From NCBI GenBank assembly GCA_021324715.1, contig JAJPIN010000183.1, positions 1 to 30,057 of the forward strand: a stretch of DNA of 30,057 nucleotides. The letters are read 5' to 3'. The notes beneath the pieces were generated by a model. That model was not told the DNA's origin and made no database searches. It saw only the letters and a list, made by a program, of their open reading frames with translations. Positions 16,837 through 25,248 of the stretch are shown here, piece after piece. The position numbers and the translations under genes are program-made. Position 1 is the first letter of the stretch. Every line of letters begins with the position of its first letter. This stretch comes from Nitrososphaeria archaeon. Lineage in GTDB: Archaea > Thermoproteota > Nitrososphaeria > Nitrososphaerales > Nitrososphaeraceae.

Positions 16837-17696
16837 AAGGAAATCTGTTGATGATACAAGGGACCTCATCGGGGGCCGGGAAAAGTACTACGGTAATGGC
16901 ACTGTGCAGAATATTCTCTAATATGGGTTATAAAGTATGTCCATTTAAGGCTCAGAATATGACTTCTAATTTTTATGATCTAAAAGAAAATAATTCAGTA
17001 AAGGAAATGGCAAGAATACAAGCTGTTCAGGCCATTGCGGCCCGAGTAAGGCCAGACATTAGGATGAATCCCATACTCTTAAGACCTCTGAGGAATAATG
17101 TAAGCGAAATTATTTTGGGGGGATTAAGAAATTTGTGCATGAGTGCAGACAAGTATTACAGTAATTTTGTGCTTCAAAAAGGCTTCCCTAAGGTACTACA
17201 AGATGTAGAAAGTCTTAGAAAAGAATTTGATCTAGTTCTAATAGAAGGTGCAGGATCCCCTGCAGAGATTAACTTGTCAAAGTATGATATAGCAAATATG
17301 ATTTTAGCCGAAAAAATAAATTCAAAAGTATTACTGGTAGCAGACATTGAACGTGGAGGCTGCTTTGCCGCGATAGTTGGCACAATAAAATTATTGCCAA
17401 TTCGGCAAAGAAAAATTGTAAAAGGTGTAATAATTAACAAGTTTCTCGGAGAAAAATCTATACTAAATAAAGCGATATTATCTGTTGAAAAAATGACAAA
17501 CAAGAGGATTTTAGGAATAATTCCAAAAACACGGTTTGATATCCCAAATGAAGATTCGTTAGATCAAAAGAAATCAAAATCATCGTATAATAAGAGCTAT
17601 CTTGATAAACAAATCGAAAATGTTGCAGCCACCTTTAAAAAAAATATTGACATGAAATATCTTTTAAATATTATAAAGATGAATCATGATCTCTAA
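16833..17696 (+). CDS. cobQ: Cobyric acid synthase-like protein lacking the glutamine amidotransferase domain
   Basis: Corresponds to the ATP-dependent N-terminal half of CobQ/CbiP, which amidates cobyrinate side chains. Visible are the P-loop GTSSGAGKS at 10-18, PFKAQNMTSNF at 37-47, EGAGSPAEINL at 138-148, DIERGG at 171-176, and the domain-end EDSL. The usual enzyme has about 480-500 residues with a C-terminal glutaminase domain. This one ends at 287 after a helical tail (LDKQIENVAATFKKNIDMKY). It is not a recent break: the stop falls inside the start of cbiB, with an 11-base overlap, and the frame is intact. The enzyme may use free ammonia or a separate glutaminase subunit. Confidence 0.82.
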   Translation: MKGNLLMIQGTSSGAGKSTTVMALCRIFSNMGYKVCPFKAQNMTSNFYDLKENNSVKEMARIQAVQAIAARVRPDIRMNPILLRPLRNNVSEIILGGLRNLCMSADKYYSNFVLQKGFPKVLQDVESLRKEFDLVLIEGAGSPAEINLSKYDIANMILAEKINSKVLLVADIERGGCFAAIVGTIKLLPIRQRKIVKGVIINKFLGEKSILNKAILSVEKMTNKRILGIIPKTRFDIPNEDSLDQKKSKSSYNKSYLDKQIENVAATFKKNIDMKYLLNIIKMNHDL

Positions 17697-18660
17697 TTAT
17701 ATTTTGATAACACTTGTTGGAGGTATTGCTCTTTCTTTCTTACTCGCCGATCCTCCAAATAGGATTCACCCTGTATCATGGTTAGGAAAACTCGTAAACT
17801 ATTTCATGCCAAAATTGAAGCACAAATCGAGTCTTAAGAAGGAAAGACTGAAGGGTATAGTTTTTACCTTGACATTAACATTCGGCATTTCTGTTGCTTC
17901 ATATTACTTTTCGGTTGCGTTATACAAAATATTTGGAATATTTGCATTATTGATATACTCACTCCTGGTACTGAAATTTACAATGGCAATTCTTACTTTA
18001 GAACGTCATGTAAATGCTGTAACAAATGCACTACAGGAGAAAAACCTGATTGACGCGAGAAAAAAGCTTTCATATATTGTAGGAAGAAAGACTGAACCTC
18101 TCGATAAAGAGCATATAATATCTGCTACGATAGAATCGATAGGAGAAAGCGTGGTAGATGGGATCGGTTCGCCATTATTCTACTACTCACTATTTGGTCC
18201 TTCTGGTGCAATTGCTTATAGAATTATCAACACCCTTGACTCTATGATAGGTTATACTGATAAGTACCATTATGAAATTGGATGGATGGCTGCTAAACTG
18301 GATACCATTTCAAACTATTTGCCCGCACGATTATATGGACTGTTGCTAGTAGTTTCTGCAAAGATAGTCGGTGCAGATTGGAAAAATTCGATATTGGTCA
18401 TGCGGATGGATCACAATAACACGCCAAGTCGTAATGGTGGATACCCAATGTCTGCCTTAGCTGGGGCCCTAAGGGTCAGATTAGAAAAAGTTGGATTTTA
18501 TGTATTGGGTACAAATATCGAACCTCTCTCTATTGAAAAATGTAACAATGCACTGAGTATGGTGAAATTATCAGTAATCTTGTTTCTTGTTTTCGTATCG
18601 ATTCCCATGGTTTTATTATTATCATTGATTGGATGGTGGGACATGTTGTATGGTTTTTAA
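17686..18660 (+). CDS. cbiB: Adenosylcobinamide-phosphate synthase CbiB
   Basis: Integral membrane enzyme that joins adenosylcobyric acid to aminopropanol phosphate. The 324-residue protein shows the N-terminal FLLADPPNRIHPVSWLGK motif, several hydrophobic helices, the conserved region ESVVDGIGSPLFYYSLFG with RIINTLDSMIGY, and the RNGGYPMSALAGAL segment near the C-terminus. It starts inside the end of the cobQ-like gene and overlaps cobS, consistent with coupled translation. The substrate comes from the two preceding gene products. Confidence 0.93.
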   Translation: MISNYILITLVGGIALSFLLADPPNRIHPVSWLGKLVNYFMPKLKHKSSLKKERLKGIVFTLTLTFGISVASYYFSVALYKIFGIFALLIYSLLVLKFTMAILTLERHVNAVTNALQEKNLIDARKKLSYIVGRKTEPLDKEHIISATIESIGESVVDGIGSPLFYYSLFGPSGAIAYRIINTLDSMIGYTDKYHYEIGWMAAKLDTISNYLPARLYGLLLVVSAKIVGADWKNSILVMRMDHNNTPSRNGGYPMSALAGALRVRLEKVGFYVLGTNIEPLSIEKCNNALSMVKLSVILFLVFVSIPMVLLLSLIGWWDMLYGF

Positions 18661-19396
18661 ATCAATCTCCTCTACTCTATCTTTTTTGACAATCATACCA
18701 ATACCAAGAGCATATAATTTTGATTTAGCTACAATAGCAAAAAACATGCAATTTTTTCCACTTTGTGGACTAATAATCGGGATAATTGTAGGATGTGTAG
18801 CGCTATTATCCTCTACCGTTCTACCTCATTATATTGCTAGTTTAGTAATATTGGTAACATTAGTTATTGTTACCGGTGTTCATCATATCGATGGATTAGC
18901 TGATTTTGCCGATGGACTCATGACAAAGGGTGATAAAGAATCCAAGCGAAAAGCAATGTCTGATCCATTTGTGGGAGCAGCAGGAACCACTGCATTGATT
19001 ATTAATTTTATTGGGCTGTTTGTAGCATTAATAAATTTTGAATCTGGACTTAAATTATTTTACTCGATTATTGTTTCAGAGGTAATAGCAAAATATGCTA
19101 TGGTATTTCAGGCTTCTGTGGGACACTCCGCCTGGTCCGGATTTAGTTCCTCATTCACCATTGAGATGAAAAAAGGATACAAAATAATTATTTCCATTAT
19201 TATCACTATATCAATAGTATACGTTATAGAAGGCATGATGGGTTTACTAACTTTAGGAATTGTAATAATTATTGGTCTCATCATTTTTTTTGTATCTTAC
19301 AAGAAATTTGGAGGAGTAACTGGTGATGTCTTCGGGGCTACTAATGAAATTTCTCGTTTAACATCGTTACTGATATTATCAACATTAATGATCTGA
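18650..19396 (+). CDS. cobS: Adenosylcobinamide-GDP ribazoletransferase CobS
   Basis: Polytopic membrane enzyme that attaches the lower base nucleoside to adenosylcobinamide-GDP, the last major step of cobamide assembly. The start ATG at 18650 gives MVFKSISSTLSFLTIIPIP, a typical CobS N-terminus. A TTG at 18629 in the same frame would add seven unlikely residues. The signature HHIDGLADFADGLM, followed by a charged stretch and the DPFVGAAGT segment, is present. The predicted length is 248 residues with several hydrophobic helices. It overlaps cbiB by 11 bases. Confidence 0.92.
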   Translation: MVFKSISSTLSFLTIIPIPRAYNFDLATIAKNMQFFPLCGLIIGIIVGCVALLSSTVLPHYIASLVILVTLVIVTGVHHIDGLADFADGLMTKGDKESKRKAMSDPFVGAAGTTALIINFIGLFVALINFESGLKLFYSIIVSEVIAKYAMVFQASVGHSAWSGFSSSFTIEMKKGYKIIISIIITISIVYVIEGMMGLLTLGIVIIIGLIIFFVSYKKFGGVTGDVFGATNEISRLTSLLILSTLMI

Positions 19397-19398
19397 AA

Positions 19399-20040
19399 AT
19401 GACAAAAGAAATGTTAGCCCTTATTATGTGTGGTGGTAAAGGTAAAAGAATCAAGGATTTCTGTTCGGACAAAGCCATGCTTAAACTTGACAATAAACCA
19501 TTGATTGAGCATATCCTAATATCTTTAAAGAACTCTAAAAAATTTAATAGAATCTATGCAGCTGCAAGCTTTAACAGTAAGCTTACCTTAAATTTTTTAA
19601 AGAACCATGAAGATTCATTTAATGGATTTCTTAAAATTATAGAGACAAGTGGTATTGACTACTCGACTGACCTAATATTTGTTTTAGAAAAGCTGAAACC
19701 TTCAGTTGTTTTTGTCTTGCCTTCAGATATGCCATTAATAACTTCACAATTGATTGACAGGATAATTTCTAAATGGGAAGTTGACCAGCAGTGTATGTCG
19801 ATAATATTGGATAAGGAATTCATAATCAATTTGGGTCTGTTACCCACCATCCCGATAAAATCGGTAGGCAAAGAGTATTTTTATTCTGGAATAACAATTT
19901 TTGATTCGGGCAAAATACAAAGAGGGCAAGTAATTAAAGAGCATTACATCACATTGAATAGTGAAAGGTTGGCATTTAACATAAATACAGAAAAAGATTT
20001 CTTGTTATTAAGTTCTAAAAAAATTAATCAAGGATGCTGA
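19399..20040 (+). CDS. cobY: Adenosylcobinamide-phosphate guanylyltransferase CobY
   Basis: Archaeal replacement for bacterial CobU; transfers GMP from GTP to adenosylcobinamide phosphate. The 213-residue nucleotidyltransferase fold begins LALIMCGGKGKRI (GTP binding), then SDKAMLKLDNKPLIEHIL, with an acidic DMP-type metal site in LPSDMPLITSQLI. A MobA-type molybdopterin guanylyltransferase is the alternative, but two bases after cobS in a cobamide operon, CobY is far more likely. Its last 17 bases overlap the convergent rps27e gene. Confidence 0.88.
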   Translation: MTKEMLALIMCGGKGKRIKDFCSDKAMLKLDNKPLIEHILISLKNSKKFNRIYAAASFNSKLTLNFLKNHEDSFNGFLKIIETSGIDYSTDLIFVLEKLKPSVVFVLPSDMPLITSQLIDRIISKWEVDQQCMSIILDKEFIINLGLLPTIPIKSVGKEYFYSGITIFDSGKIQRGQVIKEHYITLNSERLAFNINTEKDFLLLSSKKINQGC

Positions 20041-20221
20041 TGTTTTCTCCAAGGATTGTAGACTTTCCGCCAGTTTTTTTCGATATTGGATTTCCACATG
20101 ATTTGCAATTGATATCACTCGTTGCATGAGAAAAAATTACGTGCTTTTCATGACAACTTGCGCATTGCACGGATAAGAAGTTGCTCTTTGGTTTTGGAAT
20201 TAGAATATTTTCTCTTCTCAT
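20024..20221 (-). CDS. rps27e: Small-subunit ribosomal protein S27e
   Basis: A 65-residue zinc-binding ribosomal protein. The zinc ligands are C20/C23 (CASC) and C39/C42 (CKSC), with the family-typical SHATSDINCKSCGNPI and TGGKSTILGE. It lies 13 bases after rpl44e on the same strand, the common archaeal pair. Its 3' end overlaps the convergent cobY gene by 17 bases. Confidence 0.95.
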   Translation of the reverse strand: MRRENILIPKPKSNFLSVQCASCHEKHVIFSHATSDINCKSCGNPISKKTGGKSTILGENISILD

Positions 20222-20234
20222 TGTACATCACAAT

Positions 20235-20513
20235 TTACGGTTGGATTTCCAGCTTGCGCATTCGCATACCTTCTTTCATTGTTTTACGCTGACAATTTTT
20301 GCAGGTATATCTAAGAGTAATCTTCTTTGTAGTTTTAGCGGTTCTTTTAAGCTCTGGAAACTTTTGTCCGCCATATCCTTTCTTGTCTTCTGCATGTCGT
20401 CTTGCTCCCTCAGCAGTTTTTCTATCTTTTCCCTTCTTGTATATGGCCACCGATTGAATTGTGTGCTTCTTGCATTTTGGGCAGAATTTATTCAACTCTT
20501 TCCGCATTTTCAT
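20235..20513 (-). CDS. rpl44e: Large-subunit ribosomal protein L44e
   Basis: A 92-residue zinc-ribbon ribosomal protein near the E site of the large subunit. Zinc ligands are CPKC at 11-14 and a C-terminal CKNC. The central GYGGQKFPELKRTAKTTKK is diagnostic. Two ATG codons are possible (20513 and 20507). It is transcribed with rps27e and diverges from the 40-residue membrane ORF. Confidence 0.95.
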   Translation of the reverse strand: MKMRKELNKFCPKCKKHTIQSVAIYKKGKDRKTAEGARRHAEDKKGYGGQKFPELKRTAKTTKKITLRYTCKNCQRKTMKEGMRMRKLEIQP

Positions 20514-20693
20514 ATTCTCAAATAGTCCCTTGTGGGTAATTTAAGGGCAACGAAGAATATTTCCATTCAACTATTCCTCTCTCATAAAAACAAATTGGGA
20601 AAAATTGTATATAGAATATTTAAGAAAATCTTAGTCGTTCCTTAATGCTGGAGAAAATCTAATATACTCATTACTTTTATACCACTCTTAATA

Positions 20694-20816
20694 ATGTTCG
20701 AAAGCATAATTCAACAAATAAACCCTGAAGCCTTCGGAGTATGGGTACCTCTTGCATTTGGATTGGCAGTAGGATTAGTTTACGCAATAATCTCTGGTGT
20801 GCGCCACAGGAAGTAG
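20694..20816 (+). CDS. Small single-helix membrane protein (40 residues)
   Basis: A short frame from ATG at 20694 to TAG. The product has a polar N-terminus (MFESIIQQINPEAFG), one membrane helix (VWVPLAFGLAVGLVYAIISG) and a basic end (VRHRK), the arrangement of a genuine small membrane protein. A TATA-like aatatac lies about 30 bases upstream, and a pyrimidine/T-rich tract (cccttttttcttttt) follows the stop. No family was recognised. The stop is in the same frame as the thioesterase frame that follows. Confidence 0.6.
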   Translation: MFESIIQQINPEAFGVWVPLAFGLAVGLVYAIISGVRHRK

Positions 20817-20840
20817 TATTTCGCCGACCCTTTTTTCTTT

Positions 20841-21284
20841 TTGTTGCGAATTCCAAAAAGGTCTCTTTTCTTGATTAAAAAAATACTTAGTGGTGCTGCG
20901 AAGGAAAGGAGAATTAGAGTAACCGCAGGCCAGAGTACAAGTTTTTTGTGGGAAGGTGAGAACGTTTTTTCAACCCCTTCTATGATCTCCGAAATGGAGG
21001 AAACCTGTAGGTTGTTGTTAAAGGAACAATTTTTGCAAGATGATGAATGGGATTCAGTGGGAACTTTGGTAAATATTAGACACTTAAAAGCCACACCAGT
21101 TGGAGCCGAAATTAAATTAAATGCTAAAGTTATCAATGTCAACGACCGAAAGATTACTTTTGAAGTAAATGCGGCGGACAAAATCGAAAAAATAGGTGAA
21201 GGGCTACACGAAAGAACAATTATTAATGTTCGAGAATTTAGAGAAAGGTTTAACACAAAATTAAAAAAATTAGAGACTTTGTAA
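20841..21284 (+). CDS. FlK-like hotdog-fold thioesterase
   Basis: A 147-residue acyl-CoA thioesterase-like protein related to fluoroacetyl-CoA thioesterase FlK. Matching features are VTAGQSTSFL at 27-36, the STPSMISEMEETC segment (44-56) with a likely catalytic Glu, NIRHLKATPVG with a conserved His81, and the C-terminal strand pair ending GEGLHERTIINV. The true substrate is unlikely to be fluoroacetyl-CoA; many relatives are of unknown specificity. No ATG or GTG precedes the conserved part, so the start is a TTG (20841, 20844 or 20871). It follows a small membrane ORF by 24 bases. Confidence 0.8.
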   Translation: MLRIPKRSLFLIKKILSGAAKERRIRVTAGQSTSFLWEGENVFSTPSMISEMEETCRLLLKEQFLQDDEWDSVGTLVNIRHLKATPVGAEIKLNAKVINVNDRKITFEVNAADKIEKIGEGLHERTIINVREFRERFNTKLKKLETL

Positions 21285-21386
21285 ATTAAGTCAGCCAGAT
21301 CAGGTTTAACTTTCTATAAATTCAAAATAGAAAGCTAGGAAAATAATTTGACTTTTTATATAATAAGATAATATTTAGCGAATAAA

Positions 21387-21397
21387 AGTTTATATGA
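21387..21397 (+). promoter_or_regulatory. TATA box of the complex III operon
   Basis: agtttatatga is centred about 29 bases before the Rieske ATG at 21422, giving a predicted leader of only a few bases. Confidence 0.55.
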
Positions 21398-21421
21398 TAT
21401 ATTTCGAGTTTGTAAAGTTGT

Positions 21422-22033
21422 ATGGCTCAGCAGCCTTCTCCGAAAAGTGGAGGTAAGGTATCAAGACGTGATTTCATAAAACTCATGGCTGCTGCAGGTA
21501 CAGTATTGACTTTTGCACCTTTTGTTGACTGGGGAAAATTTCTTCCGAATCCAACGGGACAATCAAAAGAAAGGCAAAAGATAGAGCTTCCTGATGGTTC
21601 ACAAGCTAATGTCAATAGTTTTCCAGTTAATCACTCAGAGGCTATCATATATCCTAAAACTAATGATTCTGCATTAAATAAGGAATCATTTCGTACATGG
21701 CAATTTATTAGGTTGCCTGAAGAACTTGGTGGAAAAAAGAATGATATATCTGCCTTTAGGATATACAGCATGGTTTGTCTTCATCTTTGGTGTCTCTGGA
21801 AATATTGGCCACAAGAAGGAAGAAAAAGAGGTGAATGTCCATGTCACGGAAGCATGTATGATGCTCTTACTGGTAAAGCATTTGCAGGTCCTGCTTCGCT
21901 GCAGGCTCCTCCTAACAACGTATTACCTAGATTAGATATAGAAATTGCTACTGATGGTAACATGTGGATTAAACCTCCTAATTGGAGCGTTAATGGGAAT
22001 GGGATAGTGGGTTATGGGCGTTTCCTTACATAG
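21422..22033 (+). CDS. Rieske iron-sulfur protein of complex III
   Basis: Electron carrier between the quinol oxidation site of cytochrome b and a blue copper protein, anchored at the outside of the membrane. The 203-residue protein starts with a twin-arginine-type anchor (SRRDFIK at 14-20, then a hydrophobic stretch 21-34). The [2Fe-2S] ligands are Cys119 and His121 (CLHLWC) and Cys139 and His142 (CPCHGS), with Cys124 and Cys141 as the disulfide pair. The usual CTHLGC is CLHLWC here. It overlaps the cytochrome b start by 20 bases. Confidence 0.95.
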   Translation: MAQQPSPKSGGKVSRRDFIKLMAAAGTVLTFAPFVDWGKFLPNPTGQSKERQKIELPDGSQANVNSFPVNHSEAIIYPKTNDSALNKESFRTWQFIRLPEELGGKKNDISAFRIYSMVCLHLWCLWKYWPQEGRKRGECPCHGSMYDALTGKAFAGPASLQAPPNNVLPRLDIEIATDGNMWIKPPNWSVNGNGIVGYGRFLT

Positions 22034-23624
22034 AGAAAATAGTCTGACTCGTTTCCTCAGGTGGGTATACGACGGAGTAGACAGAACTATATTCATGGGA
22101 ATGAAGTTTACATTCCCAAGTAGATTTGTAAGTCCACTTGGATTTTTAGGAATGCTTACGTTTGTACTTTTCATAATCCTAGGGATTACTGGAGCATTGC
22201 TCATGCTATTTTATGAGCCCATTTTAGATAGAGCTTGGAACAGTGTTAAAACTATTAATGATGTTATTCCCTATGGATTTCATCTAAGGAACATTCATTA
22301 TCATGCATCAAACGCAATGGTGATGGTAGCATTACTCCACATGTACTACCAGTATTTCAGCGGTAGATATAAGATCAGAAATGAAATACTTTGGGTTACC
22401 GGAATTATAATAGGAGTACTTACAATATTGGAGGCATTTACCGGATATGATATTATTTTCAGTGAAAGAGCAGAACTAGCTATTTCTATTGCGGCCTCCC
22501 TTACCAATTCAATCCCAATAATGGGACCACAGATGAGAGATGCTTTCTTCGGATCCGGATTCCATGATTTTGTTTTGAGGTTCTATGCTTTTCATGTCTT
22601 CTTCCTACCTATAGCAATGTTGGGTCTTATGGTTGTACACTTTCCACGATTCTTGGTATTTGATGTTCCAATGGTAATGGCAATAACAGGCGCAGTAATG
22701 TTAACTGGTGGTGTATTTCCTGTGGATATGGGATTGAGATTCGATCCTAGTGTTCCGCCTGGTATCACTGTGCCTGAGTGGTACTTGACCGGACTCTACG
22801 CCTTCCTGCGAAGTGCATACGATAAATTTACGACGGGCGTTGCTTGGCCAGGTTTGTTCATTTTTGTACTACTTATAATACCGTTTATCGATCGATACAA
22901 GAAATTTTCATGGAAAGATAGACCAATAGTAACTGCAATAGGCATTACTAGTTTAGCTCAAATAATAGTAACTACATACTGGGGTTTCTACATAGATCCA
23001 GATAGAACCAAATCTTTACTCGAAAGACTTATGATCGATCCAGTATTCCTTTATTTGGTCATGATTCTGCTCGTGCCATTATCATTCGGTTTTACTTATA
23101 TGATGATAAAACTAGCAAAAAATGCAGAAGCAAATGCAAAGTTGCAGCCCAAAAAATCTACAGGCAAAGGGTCAATAAACTTGTCTGAAAAATCGCTATA
23201 TGCGATATTTATCGCCCTCTTGGCATTTCAAGTTTATCTTAATATCGCTGCGTATTATGCAGTCCTGAATGGAATGAAAAACTACTCGCTATTTATTGTA
23301 GGTATCATCATGCTCGTTTTCGCTGGGATGTTTCATATATACAGACATGGAAAATCGATGCAAAAAGCGCCACCACCAAAGCCAACTGTCCCACCAATGC
23401 CTATGAAGGCAAAGCCCCCTTCATTAACAAAAACAGGTCCTGCGGCAGAACAACTAACTGCCGGTTCTAAAGTGCTAGAAGATTCTGTACCTGCAGAAAA
23501 AAAATTGGCTCCTTCTGCACAAAGTGGTACCTCTTCATCACAGTCAGTTAAATCTGTAAAGAAAACAGAATCGACCGGACTGGCACAGGGTGAGCAAAGG
23601 ATAGTTTCTGATGAGAAAAAATAA
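22014..23624 (+). CDS. Cytochrome b of complex III, fused single-chain form with a disordered tail
   Basis: Membrane subunit with two b hemes that oxidises quinol. The 536-residue chain combines the cytochrome b6-like N-terminal half and the subunit IV-like half. Heme ligands are visible as NIHYH and LLHMYY (14 apart) and AFHVFF and VVHF (15 apart); the 15-residue spacing resembles cytochrome b6. The quinol-site motif PEWY is present (TVPEWYLTG). More hydrophobic helices follow. The last about 85 residues are rich in Pro, Ala, Ser and Lys (APPPKPTVPPMPMKAKPP), with no hydrophobic part. A T7 tract after the stop (23625-23631) is a likely terminator. Confidence 0.95.
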   Translation: MGVSLHRENSLTRFLRWVYDGVDRTIFMGMKFTFPSRFVSPLGFLGMLTFVLFIILGITGALLMLFYEPILDRAWNSVKTINDVIPYGFHLRNIHYHASNAMVMVALLHMYYQYFSGRYKIRNEILWVTGIIIGVLTILEAFTGYDIIFSERAELAISIAASLTNSIPIMGPQMRDAFFGSGFHDFVLRFYAFHVFFLPIAMLGLMVVHFPRFLVFDVPMVMAITGAVMLTGGVFPVDMGLRFDPSVPPGITVPEWYLTGLYAFLRSAYDKFTTGVAWPGLFIFVLLIIPFIDRYKKFSWKDRPIVTAIGITSLAQIIVTTYWGFYIDPDRTKSLLERLMIDPVFLYLVMILLVPLSFGFTYMMIKLAKNAEANAKLQPKKSTGKGSINLSEKSLYAIFIALLAFQVYLNIAAYYAVLNGMKNYSLFIVGIIMLVFAGMFHIYRHGKSMQKAPPPKPTVPPMPMKAKPPSLTKTGPAAEQLTAGSKVLEDSVPAEKKLAPSAQSGTSSSQSVKSVKKTESTGLAQGEQRIVSDEKK

Positions 23625-23631
23625 TTTTTTT
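23625..23631 (+). terminator. T-tract terminator after cytochrome b
   Basis: Seven T residues follow the cytochrome b stop directly. The next gene has its own TATA element, which supports an end of transcription here. Confidence 0.5.
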
Positions 23632-23715
23632 CCGAATTCAAAATCTCTGATTTAATTTGATATTTACTAGTGAATTACAAAAAACAATCAATATTCAGAC
23701 TTTGATAAATCTTAA

Positions 23716-23729
23716 TATTATATATATAC
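23716..23729 (+). promoter_or_regulatory. TATA box of the blue copper protein gene
   Basis: A strong run, attatatatatac, is centred about 31 bases before the ATG at 23755. The predicted leader is about six bases. Confidence 0.6.
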
Positions 23730-23754
23730 GTCAATTTAATTAACGAGAAGATAA

Positions 23755-24216
23755 ATGAACAATCAAGCCGCAGGAATCAGTATCGTTGCATTTATTATTG
23801 CGGTGACCGCTAGTATGGCCTACTATCAATTTGTTTATACTAAGGAAGCTAATGCTAAACCACAATTACCAGCGGAAGTTCTGAATCCACCCGATTCAGT
23901 AAAAGTATCCATTTTACAAGGTTCATCACAACCTTCACAACAGAAAAACTTTGAACCCAAGGAAGCAAGGGGTACTTTAGGTATAAATAATAAGATTATT
24001 TGGACTAACACTGATACTACTGCCCATTCTGTTACTAGTGACAATCAATACAAAGATCAAATAAACGGCCCTTTTAATTCAATTGACAGTATTGGTTTAG
24101 TACTTCCACAAAAAACATTCGAATTCACATTTACTAAAGATGGAGAGTACGCTTACCATTGCGAGCCTCATCCATGGATGACCGGAAAAGTAATAATTGT
24201 AAAGAGTTTCGTCTAA
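23755..24216 (+). CDS. Plastocyanin-like blue copper protein, membrane-anchored
   Basis: A 153-residue extracytoplasmic electron carrier, probably the electron acceptor of the Rieske/cytochrome b complex encoded just upstream. An N-terminal hydrophobic helix (7-25) serves as anchor or signal. The cupredoxin domain has the type 1 copper ligands His91 (TTAHSVTS), Cys136, His139 and Met142 (HCEPHPWM). The low-complexity region 50-70 (QGSSQPSQQKNFEPKE) is a likely linker. Ammonia-oxidising archaea are known to use many such copper proteins in place of cytochrome c. It is transcribed from its own promoter, 130 bases after cytochrome b. Confidence 0.93.
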   Translation: MNNQAAGISIVAFIIAVTASMAYYQFVYTKEANAKPQLPAEVLNPPDSVKVSILQGSSQPSQQKNFEPKEARGTLGINNKIIWTNTDTTAHSVTSDNQYKDQINGPFNSIDSIGLVLPQKTFEFTFTKDGEYAYHCEPHPWMTGKVIIVKSFV

Positions 24217-24323
24217 CTTTTTATGAATTATTCAGAACACTCTTTAACATAGCTCGACCATGATTCAAGATATATCATATCATAATCATTTCAGATACTC
24301 ACATCCACTACTGGTATTTTGCT

Positions 24324-24683
24324 TCACGGAGTAATTCTAAGGAATGCCACAACATCAGCAACTTCCTTGTGTTCCTGAATTATAGAAGCCCTGAATTTAA
24401 CGTTAGAAAGTTTTTCAGGCACATGTTCGGTGATAGCTGTAAATTTAATTTCGTTAACATTTTTTATCTCCTGTTTTAGGATAGGCATTCTAGCAAATAA
24501 ATAGTTTATTTTCTTGTCATTAAGTTTAATGAAGGTGAAAATGTCACTGGAATTTTGAATTTGTGAATTTAGGACAACACTATCATATCGACCACGATAA
24601 TTGATTTTTATGGTTCCATTGAGCTCCTCTTTTGGTTTGACTTCATCCTTGTCAAAAGTTATGACTATGTCATTTTCTCCCAT
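24324..24683 (-). CDS. Hypothetical beta-rich protein
   Basis: A 119-residue protein without signal peptide or membrane segment. It has alternating strands such as DIVITFDKDEVKPKEELNGTIKINYRG at the start (a pattern like the first strands of arrestin-type or other beta-sandwich folds) and ends with ADVVAFLRITP. No known family was recognised with confidence. It lies 46 bases downstream of... no shared transcript is evident: the DUF192 gene on the same strand ends before it in transcription order reversed, so this gene is transcribed after DUF192 with 46 bases between stop and start. The two could be co-transcribed. Confidence 0.7.
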   Translation of the reverse strand: MGENDIVITFDKDEVKPKEELNGTIKINYRGRYDSVVLNSQIQNSSDIFTFIKLNDKKINYLFARMPILKQEIKNVNEIKFTAITEHVPEKLSNVKFRASIIQEHKEVADVVAFLRITP

Positions 24684-24729
24684 ATTTTTGATTAATTATT
24701 GCTTAATTTTAATTATGGTTAATTAAAAT

Positions 24730-25248
24730 TTAATTTTCTTGTGTTAGATTAAGATTAATTCTAGTCCCATTCTGTATTGAATGATCATTAGTAAAGCCCG
24801 AACGAAGTTCCAGTACATATTGCGAATCCACCTGCGGAGTATAAACATGACAGGTCACGAATATTATACATGGTTCCAAATTTTTTTCGATATGAACTAC
24901 TCTGCTGTCTGAATCCAACCAAAGTATGTCTATTGGAAATTTCATTTCATTCATCCAAAATCCTTGCTTTGATGGCTTGTCGAATAGAAATAACATACCT
25001 TCGTTCTCATTCAACTTTTCCAACCCGGATAAGCCTTTGATCCTCTGCTCGTCTGTAGATGCTAGGGCCAATAAGACCTTAAATCCATTTATCGATATAC
25101 TGGTTTTTTTATATTGAGGATAGAAATCGGGACTATTGTATGAAGTTTTATTACTATCTTGCAATTCTGTTGCATAAGATTTACAAGATAATATAGCAAA
25201 AATCATAAGGGTAAAAATAAAAAGTAGAATAATATTTTTGATATACAA
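24730..25248 (-). CDS. Secreted or lipid-anchored DUF192-family protein
   Basis: A 172-residue extracytoplasmic protein of unknown function. Residues 1-25 form a signal sequence (hydrophobic 4-20 followed by LSCKSYAT; Cys22 could also be a lipoprotein-type cysteine). The DUF192 core is clear: QRIKGLSGLEKLNENEGMLF, then FWMNEMKFPIDILWLDSD and a C-terminal YVLELRSGF. DUF192 proteins are widespread in archaea and bacteria and have no established activity. It is followed 46 bases later, on the same strand, by the hypothetical beta-rich protein. Confidence 0.87.
   Translation of the reverse strand: MYIKNIILLFIFTLMIFAILSCKSYATELQDSNKTSYNSPDFYPQYKKTSISINGFKVLLALASTDEQRIKGLSGLEKLNENEGMLFLFDKPSKQGFWMNEMKFPIDILWLDSDSRVVHIEKNLEPCIIFVTCHVYTPQVDSQYVLELRSGFTNDHSIQNGTRINLNLTQEN

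Noticed and set aside
20814..20840. Readthrough of TAG joining the 40-residue ORF to the thioesterase
   Set aside because: The shared frame has a one in three chance, a T-rich terminator-like tract lies between, and nothing suggests pyrrolysine or suppressor use in this group.
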